The notes under the pieces were generated by a model. The model saw nothing but the letters and a program-made list of their open reading frames with translations, ran no database searches and was not told the DNA's origin. From Streptomyces sp. ITFR-16 (GTDB taxonomy: Bacteria > Actinomycetota > Actinomycetes > Streptomycetales > Streptomycetaceae), in the NCBI RefSeq assembly GCF_031844705.1, contig NZ_CP134609.1, positions 5,270,001 through 5,334,000 on the forward strand: a stretch of DNA of 64,000 nucleotides, read 5' to 3'. Below are positions 42,827-51,752 of the stretch, piece after piece (the first letter of the stretch is position 1; every line of letters starts with the position of its first letter). The position numbers were made by a program, and so were the translations under genes.

Positions 42827-42982
42827 GCTGTCCCGCAATTCCTGGCGGGCGCACGACGACAGCTACGGCACCTCGCCGCGTTGTCGAAACACCCGAATGC
42901 ATCCGGTATGCGGGCGCCTCTCCGCCTTGCGATGCACCGCATCTGACGCCGCGCGCTGATCCACCAGGAATTGCGGGACAGC
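42827..42982. mobile_element. MITE-like element with 19-bp terminal inverted repeats
   Basis: A 156-bp element with perfect 19-bp inverted ends: GCTGTCCCGCAATTCCTGG at 42827 and its complement ending at 42982. It has no open frame of its own family and no transposase, so it would depend on one in trans; ends of this type resemble those of Streptomyces insertion elements. It lies between the ABC exporter stop and the stop codon (TAA, 42987-42985) of the next gene, from which it is separated by two bases. A target duplication is not clear from inspection. Confidence 0.75.
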
Positions 42983-42984
42983 TC

Positions 42985-43491
42985 TTAGTCGCGGATTCCG
43001 GAGATCTTCCCGGTCGCCAGATCCGACCGCACGGTGAGGGTCGTGTACGTGGGGCCGGCCGCCGATCCCCAGGTCAGCCGGACCGTCGACCAGGTGTGGC
43101 CGGCGCCGCTGTCGCCCGCGGTGACCCGGAAGCCCGCCGGGACGTTCTGGGCGCGCAGCACCCCGTCCGCGTGGTTGGTCTTCTCCCAGCCGGCCAGCCG
43201 CTCGCGGAAGCCGGGCGTGAGGTAGAAGCCCCGGAGCGAGGAGGCCAGGGCGCCGCCGTCCTCGGCGGCCACGGCGTCGATGTACGCGCCGTAGAAGTGG
43301 GCGACCTGCTGGGCGGCGGACGCGGACACCTCGTCGCGTACCGGCGCCGAGGCCGGTGCGCCCTGCGGGGCGGCGGGGGCGGCGGCCGCCGCCGGCACGG
43401 CGACGACGGCGGTCAGGAGGGCGGACGCGAGCAGGGTGCGGACGGGAATGCGCCGGCCGCCGGTGCGCCGGGCGGGACGGAGTCGGGTCAT
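42985..43491 (-). CDS. Small secreted protein of unknown function
   Basis: A 168-aa exported protein. The signal peptide has an arginine-rich start (RLRPARRTGGRRIPVR) and hydrophobic core TLLASALLTAVVAVPAAAAA. The mature part, about residues 55-168 (SAAQQVAHFYGAYIDAVAAED through LATGKISGIRD), resembles an NTF2-like or secreted lipoprotein-type beta-sandwich, but no family is certain. ATG 43491. Its stop codon is two bases from a MITE-like element, so the 3' end may have been altered by insertion. It diverges from another small secreted gene. Confidence 0.7.
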   Translation of the reverse strand: MTRLRPARRTGGRRIPVRTLLASALLTAVVAVPAAAAAPAAPQGAPASAPVRDEVSASAAQQVAHFYGAYIDAVAAEDGGALASSLRGFYLTPGFRERLAGWEKTNHADGVLRAQNVPAGFRVTAGDSGAGHTWSTVRLTWGSAAGPTYTTLTVRSDLATGKISGIRD

Positions 43492-43665
43492 AGCGGTTCC
43501 TGCCTTTCGGGTGGCTCTGTCCAGTGGTGAACCCATCGTGGGGTGATTCGGTTGCGCCGCAGGCCGAGCGCGCCGGGTGCAACCTCCGGATGGCCTCCCG
43601 CGTCGTACGCATGGACACGCATGTACGCCCAGGTGTCGGGTAAGGGCGCACATGTTCGATGAGCG

Positions 43666-44094
43666 ATGGGGCTGCTGGTGACCAGAGGGACCGAAGGACC
43701 TGCCGGGGGGACGCGGCGCGGGATGGGCTTCCGCGTGCTCGCCCTCGCTCTCACGACCCTCCTCGGGCTGGTGCTCGGCGGCGTCGAGGCGAGCAGCGCC
43801 GAGGCCGCGTCGGTCTGTGCCGGACGGCCCGCGAAGACGGTGAAGTTCGCGACGGGGGAGCTGCGCGTCTACCGGACCCGCGCCTACGCCTGCGCCACGG
43901 CCGTCGCCACCAAGGCCGGCTCGCGCCGCCGGATGTCCGTACAGATCCAGCCGCGCGGAGGCCGGCCCGTCGCCGACAGCGGCAGCTTCACCCAGCGGGC
44001 CGGGCCGGTGACCGTGCACGCGCTGAACCGGTGCGTCCGGGCCTCCGGCACGATCGCGGGAAGGACCGGCACCACGGGCTGGATCCTGTGCTGA
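43666..44094 (+). CDS. Small secreted cysteine-containing protein
   Basis: A 142-aa protein with a signal peptide (VLALALTTLLGLVLGGVE, cleavage near AEAA). The mature part holds four cysteines (SVCAG, YACAT, NRCVR and the C-terminal WILC) suggesting two disulphides. The start is uncertain: ATG 43666 gives a long N-region, ATG 43723 (MGFRVLALAL) gives a more typical signal but lacks a near ribosome site. No family recognised. Followed after 98 bp by the S37 peptidase gene in the same direction. Confidence 0.65.
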   Translation: MGLLVTRGTEGPAGGTRRGMGFRVLALALTTLLGLVLGGVEASSAEAASVCAGRPAKTVKFATGELRVYRTRAYACATAVATKAGSRRRMSVQIQPRGGRPVADSGSFTQRAGPVTVHALNRCVRASGTIAGRTGTTGWILC

Positions 44095-44192
44095 CCGGGT
44101 GATGTGTGCGCATGCCGCGGCAACAGGGTCTGGTGGTCCTGGTGTTGCCCGGCTAGGTTCACGACGACTGTTGTGAATCAAGGGGAGGGTGC

Positions 44193-45668
44193 ATGCGTAA
44201 GGCGCTCAGAGGGATCCTGTCACTCGCGGTGCTCATCGGCACGGTGAGTGCGACGGGTGCCTCGGCCGGGGCGGCCACCGCCGCCGAACCGGCCGCGTTC
44301 CGTACCGCCGTGGGCGACAGCGGGACGAGCACGGACATCAAGGACCGCATCCTGGCCATCCCGGGAATGAGTCTCATCGAGGAGAAGCCCTACGCCGGAT
44401 ACCGGTACTTCGTCCTCAACTACACCCAGCCGGTCGACCACCGGCACCCGTCCAAGGGGACGTTCCAGCAGCGCATCACCCTGCTGCACAAGGACACCTC
44501 CCGCCCCACCGTCTTCTACACCAGCGGCTACAACGTCTCCACCAGCCCCAGCCGCTCCGAGCCGACCCGGATCGTCGACGGCAACCAGGTCTCCCTGGAG
44601 TACCGCTTCTTCACCCCGTCGCGCCCCGAGCCCGCCGACTGGTCCAAGCTCGACATCTGGCAGGCCGCCAGCGACCAGCACCGCGTCTTCACCGCGCTCA
44701 AGCGGATCTACTCCAAGAACTGGCTGACCACGGGCGGCTCCAAGGGCGGCATGACCGCCACCTACTTCGAGCGCTTCTACCCGAAGGACATGGACGGCGT
44801 CGTCGCCTATGTCGCGCCCAACGACGTGGTCAACAAGGAGGACTCGGCCTACGACCGGTTCTTCGCGAAGGTCGGCACCAAGGAGTGCCGCGACCGGCTG
44901 GCCGGGGTGCAGCGCGAGGCGCTGGTCCGCCGGGAGCCGCTGGAGAAGAAGTACGCGCAGTACGCCGCCGACAACGGCTACACCTTCACCACCGTCGGCA
45001 CCCTGGACAAGGCGTACGAGGCCGTGGTCATGGACTACGTCTGGGCGTACTGGCAGTACAGCCTGCTCGCCGACTGCGACTCGATCCCGGCCGACGCCCG
45101 GAACGCCACCGACCAGGCGATCTGGGACTCGATCGACTCGATCTCCGGCTTCTCCGCCTACGCGGACCAGGGCCTGGCGAACTACACGCCGTACTACTAC
45201 CAGGCGGGCACCCAGCTCGGCTCGCCCGACATCAAGCAGCCCTGGCTCGGCAAGCTGAGCCGCTACGGCTACCAGCCGCCGCGCACGTTCGTGCCGCGCT
45301 CCATCCCGATGAAGTTCCAGCCCTCGGCGATGCGCGACGTCGATACCTGGGTGAAGCACCACGCCACCCACATGCTGTACGTCTACGGCGAGAACGACCC
45401 GTGGGGCGCGGAGCGCTTCCGGCTCGGCGCGGGCGCCCGTGACAGCTATGTCTTCACCCAGCCCGGCGGGAACCACGGCTCGAACGTCGCCGGGCTCGTC
45501 CCCTCCGAGAACGCCACGGCCACGGCGGCGATCCTGCGCTGGGCGGGCGTCGCCCCGGCCGCCGTCCAGCAGGACGAGTCGAAGGCCAAGCCGCTCGCGA
45601 AGTTCGACGCGCGGCTCGACAACAAGGACCTGACGACCGAGCACCGCCTCGGCTTCCGGCGTCCGTAA
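44193..45668 (+). CDS. Secreted tripeptidyl aminopeptidase (peptidase family S37)
   Basis: Exported serine peptidase of 491 aa, homologous to the S37/PS-10 aminopeptidases that remove tripeptides, known to process transglutaminase and protease inhibitors in Streptomyces. The signal peptide is ILSLAVLIGTVSATGASAGAA. The catalytic serine is S183 in the G-G-S-K-G-G nucleophile elbow; the likely Asp is in YGENDPWGAE and His in PGGNHGSNVAG. ATG 44193 has AGGGGA upstream. A strong convergent hairpin follows. Function predicted with good confidence. Confidence 0.9.
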   Translation: MRKALRGILSLAVLIGTVSATGASAGAATAAEPAAFRTAVGDSGTSTDIKDRILAIPGMSLIEEKPYAGYRYFVLNYTQPVDHRHPSKGTFQQRITLLHKDTSRPTVFYTSGYNVSTSPSRSEPTRIVDGNQVSLEYRFFTPSRPEPADWSKLDIWQAASDQHRVFTALKRIYSKNWLTTGGSKGGMTATYFERFYPKDMDGVVAYVAPNDVVNKEDSAYDRFFAKVGTKECRDRLAGVQREALVRREPLEKKYAQYAADNGYTFTTVGTLDKAYEAVVMDYVWAYWQYSLLADCDSIPADARNATDQAIWDSIDSISGFSAYADQGLANYTPYYYQAGTQLGSPDIKQPWLGKLSRYGYQPPRTFVPRSIPMKFQPSAMRDVDTWVKHHATHMLYVYGENDPWGAERFRLGAGARDSYVFTQPGGNHGSNVAGLVPSENATATAAILRWAGVAPAAVQQDESKAKPLAKFDARLDNKDLTTEHRLGFRRP

Positions 45669-45677
45669 CGTGTGACG

Positions 45678-45709
45678 GGACCCGCGCCGGCGTCCGCCGG
45701 CGCGGGTCC
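45678..45709. terminator. Convergent terminator between S37 peptidase and GH3 genes
   Basis: A near-perfect 15-bp inverted repeat (GGACCCGCGCCGGCG / CGCCGGCGCGGGTCC) with a minimal loop, centred between two converging stop codons. Confidence 0.85.
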
Positions 45710-45715
45710 TCCTCG

Positions 45716-47572
45716 CTAGTACCTCAGCCCGTATCCCACCGGGTACAGCACCTTCGACGGGTCGTCCGCGCGCTGCACCGGCACCGGCAGCTTCCCCTCC
45801 GGACGCGCCCGGCCCGCGATGACCCGGGCCGCCGCCCGCAGTTCGACATCGGTCCAGGAGTACGCCGCCAGGCTCGCCGCGTGCCCGGTCCCGGCCAGCT
45901 GGGCGATGTCGTACGGATTGCGGATCGCGACCGTGACCACCGGGACGCCGGTCGCGGCCAGCGCGCTCACCAGGGTCCGCTGCGAGCTGGTCGCCGTGAC
46001 GTTGTACGTCCCCACGACCACCGCGTCCTTGCCCTGCGCCGCCGCCACCGCCGCGTCGATGTTCGCCTGCGTCGGTGTGATGCCGGTGGACAGGGCGGTC
46101 GCCGTGAACCCCAGCTCGTTGAACGCGTCCGCCAGCGTGGTCGTCGGCGGGCCCGTCGTGCCGGACGGGGACGCCGGATCGGCGCCCACCACCAGCAGCT
46201 TGCGGTGCGAGCGGCGCGACAGCGGCAGCAGCGCGCGCTCGTTGGCCAGCAGGGTGGTGGTGTGCTCCGCGATCCGGTCGGCGGCCACGAGATGCGCCCG
46301 GGTGCCGACGGTCCGGTCCACCCCGCGCCGGCTGACGAACGGGTCGTCGAACAGCCCCAGCTTCGTCTTCAGCCGCAGGATGCGCAGGATCGACGCGTCG
46401 AGCCGGGCCTCGCTGACCTCGCCGCTCCTGACCGCCGCCAGCAGGGCGTTCCAGGAGACGTCGAGGCTGGGCGGGTTGAGTAGCTGGTCCACGCCCGCCT
46501 GGAGCGCCAGGACCGGCACCCGCTCGTCGCCGTACTTCGTCCGCACGCCCTCCATGCCCAGCGAGTCGGTGACCACGACACCGTCGTAGCCCAGCTCCTC
46601 GCGCAGGATGCCGGTGAGGATCGGCCGGGACAGCGTGGCCGGGTCCTCCGAGGGGTCGAGCGCCGGCACCACGATGTGCGCCGTCATGATCGAGTCGATG
46701 CCCGCCGCGATCGCGGCCCGGAACGGCGGGGCGTCCAGCTCGGCCCACTGCTCCCGGGTGTGGCCGATGACCGGCAGCCCGGTGTGGCTGTCGGTGCTGG
46801 TGTCGCCGTGACCCGGGAAGTGCTTGGCCGTGGAGGCGATCCCGGCGCTCTGATACCCCTTCACCTGCGCGGCGACCATCCCGGCCACGGCCTGCGGGTC
46901 GGAGCCGAAGGACCGTACGCCGATGACCGGGTTGGCCGGGTTGACGTTGACGTCCGCGTCCGGCGCGTAGTTCTGGTTGATGCCGATCGCGGCCAGTTCG
47001 GCGCCCGCGATCTGCCCCGCCGTGCGGGCGTCGGCCCGCGAACCGCCCGCGCCCAGCGCCATCGCGCCGGGCATCAGGGTGGCCGGCTCGCCGACCCGGC
47101 AGACGATGCCGTGCTCCTGGTCGGTGGAGACGAGGAGCGGCAGCGGGGTGGGGCCCGCGAGCCCGGCCCGCTGGATGCCGTTGGAGAGCTCCGCGATCTG
47201 GTGCGGGTCGCGGGTGTTGTGCGCCCAGGAGAAGTAGATGATGCCGCCGACGTGGTACTTGGCGATCATCTCGGCCGCTGTGCGCACCCCGATCTCGGCG
47301 AGGTTGGCGTCGATGTCCGCCTGGTCGGGGTCGGTGGCGGAGTGCCCGTAGACCCGCATGACGAAGAGCTGGCCGACCTTCTCCTCCAGGCTCATCCGGG
47401 AGATGAGCCGCTTCAGCCGCCGGGTCGTGGCGGCGGAGGTGTGGCCGTGACTGCCGTGCGGGGAGTGCTGGGCGGCGACGGCGCCGGGGGCGGCCGCCAT
47501 CCCCGCCGCCGCCGCGACGGCGGTTGCGGCGGTGGCGGTGAGAAGGGTGCGTCTGGAGGTGCGGTGGTGCAC
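45716..47572 (-). CDS. Tat-exported GH3 glycosidase (NagZ-like beta-N-acetylhexosaminidase)
   Basis: A 618-aa secreted family 3 glycosidase. The twin-arginine signal is HHRTSRRTLLTATAATAVA. The GH3 barrel (about 55-400) shows the NagZ-type His/Asp loop KHFPGHGDTSTDSHTGLP, and the nucleophile aspartate in VVVTDSLGMEG. A C-terminal GH3 domain (about 440-618) is also present, which simple NagZ enzymes lack. GTG 47572 was chosen for the AAGGAG site 5 bp upstream; the frame is open further upstream without one. Substrates could be beta-GlcNAc of chitin or cell wall; beta-glucosides less likely. Confidence 0.88.
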   Translation of the reverse strand: MHHRTSRRTLLTATAATAVAAAAGMAAAPGAVAAQHSPHGSHGHTSAATTRRLKRLISRMSLEEKVGQLFVMRVYGHSATDPDQADIDANLAEIGVRTAAEMIAKYHVGGIIYFSWAHNTRDPHQIAELSNGIQRAGLAGPTPLPLLVSTDQEHGIVCRVGEPATLMPGAMALGAGGSRADARTAGQIAGAELAAIGINQNYAPDADVNVNPANPVIGVRSFGSDPQAVAGMVAAQVKGYQSAGIASTAKHFPGHGDTSTDSHTGLPVIGHTREQWAELDAPPFRAAIAAGIDSIMTAHIVVPALDPSEDPATLSRPILTGILREELGYDGVVVTDSLGMEGVRTKYGDERVPVLALQAGVDQLLNPPSLDVSWNALLAAVRSGEVSEARLDASILRILRLKTKLGLFDDPFVSRRGVDRTVGTRAHLVAADRIAEHTTTLLANERALLPLSRRSHRKLLVVGADPASPSGTTGPPTTTLADAFNELGFTATALSTGITPTQANIDAAVAAAQGKDAVVVGTYNVTATSSQRTLVSALAATGVPVVTVAIRNPYDIAQLAGTGHAASLAAYSWTDVELRAAARVIAGRARPEGKLPVPVQRADDPSKVLYPVGYGLRY

Positions 47573-47707
47573 GTGAGCTCCTTCGGCCGTACTCGGTGAC
47601 GAGGGGGTGGTGAAAGAAACTTCCAAGGAGCACGGATATCCAGAAAATAACTTCCGGTCAAGGGTGCGGACGATTTTGAGCGCGTCAGACCTGGCCCCGG
47701 ATGCCGC

Positions 47708-48622
47708 CTACCGGCGGTGCAGCCCCGCCGCCGCCCCGTGCGCCTGGAGTGCGCCGACCGCCGCCGTGATCGCCGGCCGCCGCGCCGCCTCCGTACGCCA
47801 CAGCGCGTACAGACGCCGCACCGGCACCGGCTCGATCCGCACCGCCACCACGCCATCCGGCAGCGGTCCGCGCCCCAGCCGGGGGATCATCGCGACCCCG
47901 AGCCCGGCGGCCAGCAGGGCCAGCTGGGTGTGGTTCTCCTCCGCCTGGTGCCTGATGTCCGGCTCGTAGCCCGCCGCGCGCAACGTCCGTACGAGCCAGT
48001 CGTGGCAGACCGTCCCCGGCGGCTGGCAGATCCACCGCTCCCGCGCCAATTCCTCGCGCCGCACCCCGTCCCGGCCCGCCAGCCGGTGGCCCGCCGGTAC
48101 CAGCAGATCGCAGCGGTCGTCCCCGATCACGGCCTGTGCCACGCCCTCCGGGGCGGGCAGCGGGGCGATGTCCCAGTCGTGCGCGACGGCCAGGTCGAGC
48201 ACGCCCTTGGCCACCAGGTCGACCGAGAGATGCGGGTCGACCTCGGTCAGCCGCACATCCAGATCCGGGTGCTCGCGGTCCAGCTCCGCCAGCACACCGG
48301 GCAGCAGCCCGCGTGCCGCCGAGGCGAAGGCGCCGACCGAGAGCCGCCCGGTCGGCAGCCCCCTGCGCTCCTCCAGCTCCGTCTCGGCGTGCTCCACGAT
48401 CGCCAGCAACTGCTGGGCGGTGGAGGCCAGATGGACCGCCTCCTCGGTGAGCGCGACCCCCCGGCCCCGGCGTTCGAGCAGGGTGGTGCGGGTCTCCCGC
48501 TCCAGCTTGGTGATCTGCTGCGAGACCGCCGACGGGGTGTAGCCGAGCGCGGCGGCGGCCGCCGCGACGGAGCCGTGGACGGAGATGGCGTGCAGTGCGC
48601 GCAGCCGGGCGAGATCGAGCAC
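47708..48622 (-). CDS. LysR-family transcriptional regulator
   Basis: A 304-aa LysR regulator with N-terminal winged helix-turn-helix (LRALHAISVHGSVAAAAAALG, TPSAVSQQITKLE) and a periplasmic-binding-like effector domain (about 92-300). GTG 48622. It diverges from an EamA exporter gene across 100 bp, the usual arrangement in which LysR activates the divergent gene. Effector unknown. Confidence 0.9.
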   Translation of the reverse strand: MLDLARLRALHAISVHGSVAAAAAALGYTPSAVSQQITKLERETRTTLLERRGRGVALTEEAVHLASTAQQLLAIVEHAETELEERRGLPTGRLSVGAFASAARGLLPGVLAELDREHPDLDVRLTEVDPHLSVDLVAKGVLDLAVAHDWDIAPLPAPEGVAQAVIGDDRCDLLVPAGHRLAGRDGVRREELARERWICQPPGTVCHDWLVRTLRAAGYEPDIRHQAEENHTQLALLAAGLGVAMIPRLGRGPLPDGVVAVRIEPVPVRRLYALWRTEAARRPAITAAVGALQAHGAAAGLHRR

Positions 48623-48722
48623 CGGAGCCTCCCGAGGTCCCTCGATTCATTAGCAACGCTCAATTTCACCATGAAGAAATCCGCGCTGGTGCTACATGGT
48701 CGGGGCGGGTGATCCTCGGTGC

Positions 48723-49616
48723 ATGCGTCCCCTCCACATCGCCCTGGCCGCCCTGGTGGCCGCCGTCTGGGGTGTCAACTTCGTCGTCATCGAGCTGGGT
48801 CTCGGCCACTTCCCGCCGCTGCTCTTCTCCGCCCTGCGCTTCCTCGTCGCGGCGCTGCCCGCGGTCTTCTTCGTCGGCAGGCCCAAGGTCGCCTGGAAGT
48901 GGGTGGTGGGGGTCGGGCTGGTGCTGGGCGTCGCCAAGTTCGGCCTGCTCTTCATCGGCATGGACCGGGGGATGGGCGCCGGGCTCTCCTCGCTCGTCCT
49001 CCAGGTCCAGGCCGTCTTCACCGCGCTCTTCGCGGCCCTCGCGCTCGGCGAACGCCCGGGCCGGGTCAGGGTGCTGGGCATGGCGGTGGCGCTGGCCGGC
49101 ATCGGGGTGGCCGCCGTCGACGAGGGCGCGAGCGGTCCGGTGCTCGCCTTCGTGCTGGTCATCGCGGCGGCGGCCTGCTGGGGCGTGTCGAACGTCCTGA
49201 CCCGCAAGGCGGCTCCGCCCGACTCCCTCAACTTCATGGTCTGGGTCTCGACCGTGCCCGTCCTGCCGCTCCTCGGGCTCTCCCTCCTCTTCGAGGGCTG
49301 GGGCCGCGACCGGGCGGCACTGGCCGGGCTCGACTGGAGCGGCGCCGGAATCATCGTCTACGTCGCCTGGATCACCACGGTGTTCGGCTTCGGGGCCTGG
49401 GGCTTCCTGCTCAGCCGCTACCAGGCGTCGTCGGTGGCCCCGTTCACCCTGCTGGTGCCCGTCTTCGGGATGTCCTCGGCCGCCCTGCTGCTCGACGAGT
49501 CGGTGAGCCCGCTGCGGTGGTGCGCGGCGGCGCTGCTGGTCGGCGGGGTGGCCCTGACGTCCCTCGCGGGGACGCGCCGCACCCGCGTCCCCGCCCCGGA
49601 ACCGGCCGCCGTATGA
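48723..49616 (+). CDS. EamA/DMT-family exporter
   Basis: Membrane transporter of 297 aa with ten helices in two EamA repeats (about 6-140 and 150-285; RPLHIALAALVAAVWGVNF at the start). Members export amino acids or metabolites such as O-acetylserine or threonine. ATG 48723 was chosen at MRPLHIAL; the frame extends 27 bp upstream without reason. Divergent from LysR; converges on an isomerase gene. Confidence 0.9.
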   Translation: MRPLHIALAALVAAVWGVNFVVIELGLGHFPPLLFSALRFLVAALPAVFFVGRPKVAWKWVVGVGLVLGVAKFGLLFIGMDRGMGAGLSSLVLQVQAVFTALFAALALGERPGRVRVLGMAVALAGIGVAAVDEGASGPVLAFVLVIAAAACWGVSNVLTRKAAPPDSLNFMVWVSTVPVLPLLGLSLLFEGWGRDRAALAGLDWSGAGIIVYVAWITTVFGFGAWGFLLSRYQASSVAPFTLLVPVFGMSSAALLLDESVSPLRWCAAALLVGGVALTSLAGTRRTRVPAPEPAAV

Positions 49617-49662
49617 GAAAGCGGGCGCCGGCCCCGTGCGAGAGACCGGGCACCCGCCCCCG

Positions 49663-50451
49663 CTACTGCTTCGGCGCGCCCAGCCGCAGCAGGTGCTCGC
49701 GCCCCGCGCCCAGCAGTCCGGGCAGCTCCGCCGCCTCCGGGTGCCAGCGCTTCTCGTACTCCCAGCAGACCCAGCTGTCCGCGTCGAGCGTGTCCAGGCA
49801 CGCCCGCAGCGGCAGCACCCCCGCGCCCAGGGCGAGCGGCGCGGTGTCCTCGGCCGATGCGATGTCCTTCACCTGGACATAGCCCAGGTGCGGGGCCAGC
49901 ACCGCGTGGCTGGCGGCCGGCTCCTCGCCCGCCAGCCAGGTGTGCATGACGTCCCACAGCGCGCCGATGCTCCCGTGCCCCACCGCACCGGCCACCCGGG
50001 CCACATCGGCCCCGGCGCGGTGCGAGTCGTGGGTCTCCAGCAGCACGCGTACGCCCATGTCGGCCGCGAACGGGGCGGCCGCGCCCAGCCGGCGGGCGGC
50101 CGTCGCGTCGGCCGTCGCGGGGTCCTGGTCACCGCCGCCCGGGAAGACCCGGACATGGCGGGCGCCCAGGTCGCGGGCCAGCTCGATCAGCCCGGCCAGC
50201 TCGTCGAGCACCGGCTGGTCGTCGCCCTCGGCGGCGGCCCGGACATAGCCGGCCACGGTCAGGATCTCGATCCCGCCCCGCTTGAACTCCTCCACCACAT
50301 CGGCCCGTTGGAGCATCGTCAGCCCCGGGTGCACCGGCTCCTCGGGGTGGGCGCGCAGCTCCACCCCCTGGTAGCCGTGGTCCGCGGCCAGCCGGACGAC
50401 CTCGGGTATCGGCAGCCCCGGCACCCCGAGGGTCGAGAAAGCGAGCTTCAC
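49663..50451 (-). CDS. Sugar-phosphate isomerase/epimerase-family TIM-barrel protein
   Basis: A 262-aa xylose-isomerase-like barrel (AP endonuclease 2 superfamily). Residues expected to bind metal lie in GVELRAHPEE, LLETHDSHRAGADV, ALWDVMHTWLAGEE and WVCWEYEKRWHPE. Such enzymes isomerise or epimerise sugars, inosose or 3-keto-sugars. GTG 50451. It is 101 bp downstream of the LacI gene and probably belongs to the same regulon as the operon beyond it. A second barrel of this family is at 54084. Confidence 0.85.
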   Translation of the reverse strand: MKLAFSTLGVPGLPIPEVVRLAADHGYQGVELRAHPEEPVHPGLTMLQRADVVEEFKRGGIEILTVAGYVRAAAEGDDQPVLDELAGLIELARDLGARHVRVFPGGGDQDPATADATAARRLGAAAPFAADMGVRVLLETHDSHRAGADVARVAGAVGHGSIGALWDVMHTWLAGEEPAASHAVLAPHLGYVQVKDIASAEDTAPLALGAGVLPLRACLDTLDADSWVCWEYEKRWHPEAAELPGLLGAGREHLLRLGAPKQ

Positions 50452-50552
50452 GTGTGTGTCCTTCCGTCGGTACGGGCCACCGCAGCCGGTGAGTGTCTGC
50501 TCCTCGCCGGTCCGGGGCGCCCCTGACGCGTACCCGGGACCGGCGGGTGGAT

Positions 50553-51617
50553 TCACCCCCGGGGCGGGGCCGTCGATCCGCGCACCATCAGCTCCGCGGC
50601 GATCAGCGCGATGCCGCCCGGCGGCGGGGTCTCCTTGCCCATGGCCAGCCGGCCCGCCCGCGCCCCCGCCTCGAAGAGCGGCAGCCGTACGGTCGTCAGG
50701 GCCGGGACCACGTCCACCGAGAACGGCAGATCGTCGAAGCCGGCCACCGAGATGTCCTCCGGGATGCGCAGCCCGCGGTCCCGGACCGCCGCGGCGGCAC
50801 CCAGTGCCACCGTGTCGTTGGCGGCGACGACGGCGGTGATCCCCGGTTCGCGGCGCAGGAGTTCGACGGTGGCGTCGTAGCCGGAGCGGCGGTCGTAGGA
50901 GCCGTGCACGGTGAGCCGGTCCTCGTCCCCCGTCAGCCCCTCGGCCCTCATCGCCTCGCGGTGACCCTCCAGCCGGTGGCGGGTCGTGGTGCGCTCCTGC
51001 GGGCCCGCGACATAGCCGATCCTGCGGTGGCCCAGCGAGAGCAGATGCTCGGTGAGGCGGCGGCCGCCGCCCTGGTTGTCGAAGGCCAGTGCCGCCACCA
51101 CGGCCGCGCCGTCGGGCAGCGGGGGCCGCCCGCACAGCACCACCCGGGTCCCGGCGTCCGCGAGCTTCGACAGCTTCGCGGCCATCGCGGCCTGGTGCGC
51201 CGGGTCCTCCACCGCGCCGCCGGTGAGCACGACGGCGGCGGCGCGCTGGCGCTGGAGCAGGGTGAGATAGGTCAGCTCGCGCGCCGGGGAGCCGCCGGTG
51301 TTGCAGACGACCGCGAGCTTCTCGCCGCCGGCCCGGCCCGAGCCGTCGCCCGGACCGCCGATCTCGGTCTGCGCGGCCCCCGCCATGATCCCGAAGAACG
51401 GGTCGGCGATGTCGTTGACCAGGATGCCGATCAGATCCGACGTGGCCGCCGCCAGCGAGCTGGCCGGGCCGTTGAGCACGTAGTCCAGATCGTCCACCGC
51501 GCGCAGGACGCGCTCCCGGGTGGACGCCGCCACCGGGTAGTTGCCGTTCAGCACGCGGGAGACGGTGGCCGGGGACACCCGGGCGCGAGCCGCCACGTCC
51601 GCCAGGGTGACTGTCAT
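50553..51617 (-). CDS. LacI-family regulator of the Gfo/Idh catabolic cluster
   Basis: A 354-aa LacI repressor with helix-turn-helix at residues 2-50 (TLADVAARARVSPATVSRVLNG) and a sugar-binding-type effector domain. ATG 51617 has GGAGGA upstream. It is divergent from the oxidoreductase operon, with an operator-like palindrome at 51715 between them, and is followed by an isomerase gene. Inducer unknown, probably a keto-sugar or glycoside intermediate. Confidence 0.9.
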   Translation of the reverse strand: MTVTLADVAARARVSPATVSRVLNGNYPVAASTRERVLRAVDDLDYVLNGPASSLAAATSDLIGILVNDIADPFFGIMAGAAQTEIGGPGDGSGRAGGEKLAVVCNTGGSPARELTYLTLLQRQRAAAVVLTGGAVEDPAHQAAMAAKLSKLADAGTRVVLCGRPPLPDGAAVVAALAFDNQGGGRRLTEHLLSLGHRRIGYVAGPQERTTTRHRLEGHREAMRAEGLTGDEDRLTVHGSYDRRSGYDATVELLRREPGITAVVAANDTVALGAAAAVRDRGLRIPEDISVAGFDDLPFSVDVVPALTTVRLPLFEAGARAGRLAMGKETPPPGGIALIAAELMVRGSTAPPRG

Positions 51618-51714
51618 CGCTGTTCCTCCGAGGAAGTGGTGAGGGGGAGTGGGCCGACATCACATCGCGCCCCCTCTTGTCCGGGCCGCTGTCGGCAGGC
51701 TAGCGTCATACCGC

Positions 51715-51732
51715 GTAGAAAGCGCTTGCTAC
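51715..51732. promoter_or_regulatory. LacI-type operator before the Gfo/Idh operon
   Basis: GTAGAAAGCGCTTGCTAC is an 18-bp palindrome with one mismatched pair and the core AAGCGCTT, typical of LacI/PurR-family operators. It lies 98 bp from the lacI start and 21 bp before the oxidoreductase GTG, covering the probable promoter. Confidence 0.7.
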
Positions 51733-51752
51733 CGCTGTATGGAGGAACTTTC

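Noticed and set aside
38918..42838. A 1306-aa open frame opposite the ABC exporter
   Set aside because: It is a GC-driven antisense shadow of a gene with clear Walker and signature motifs; its sequence is low-complexity Gly/Arg/Val/Asp/Leu.
44220..47633. A 1137-aa open frame across the S37 and GH3 genes
   Set aside because: It overlaps both real genes in the wrong frame and has no domain or ribosome site.
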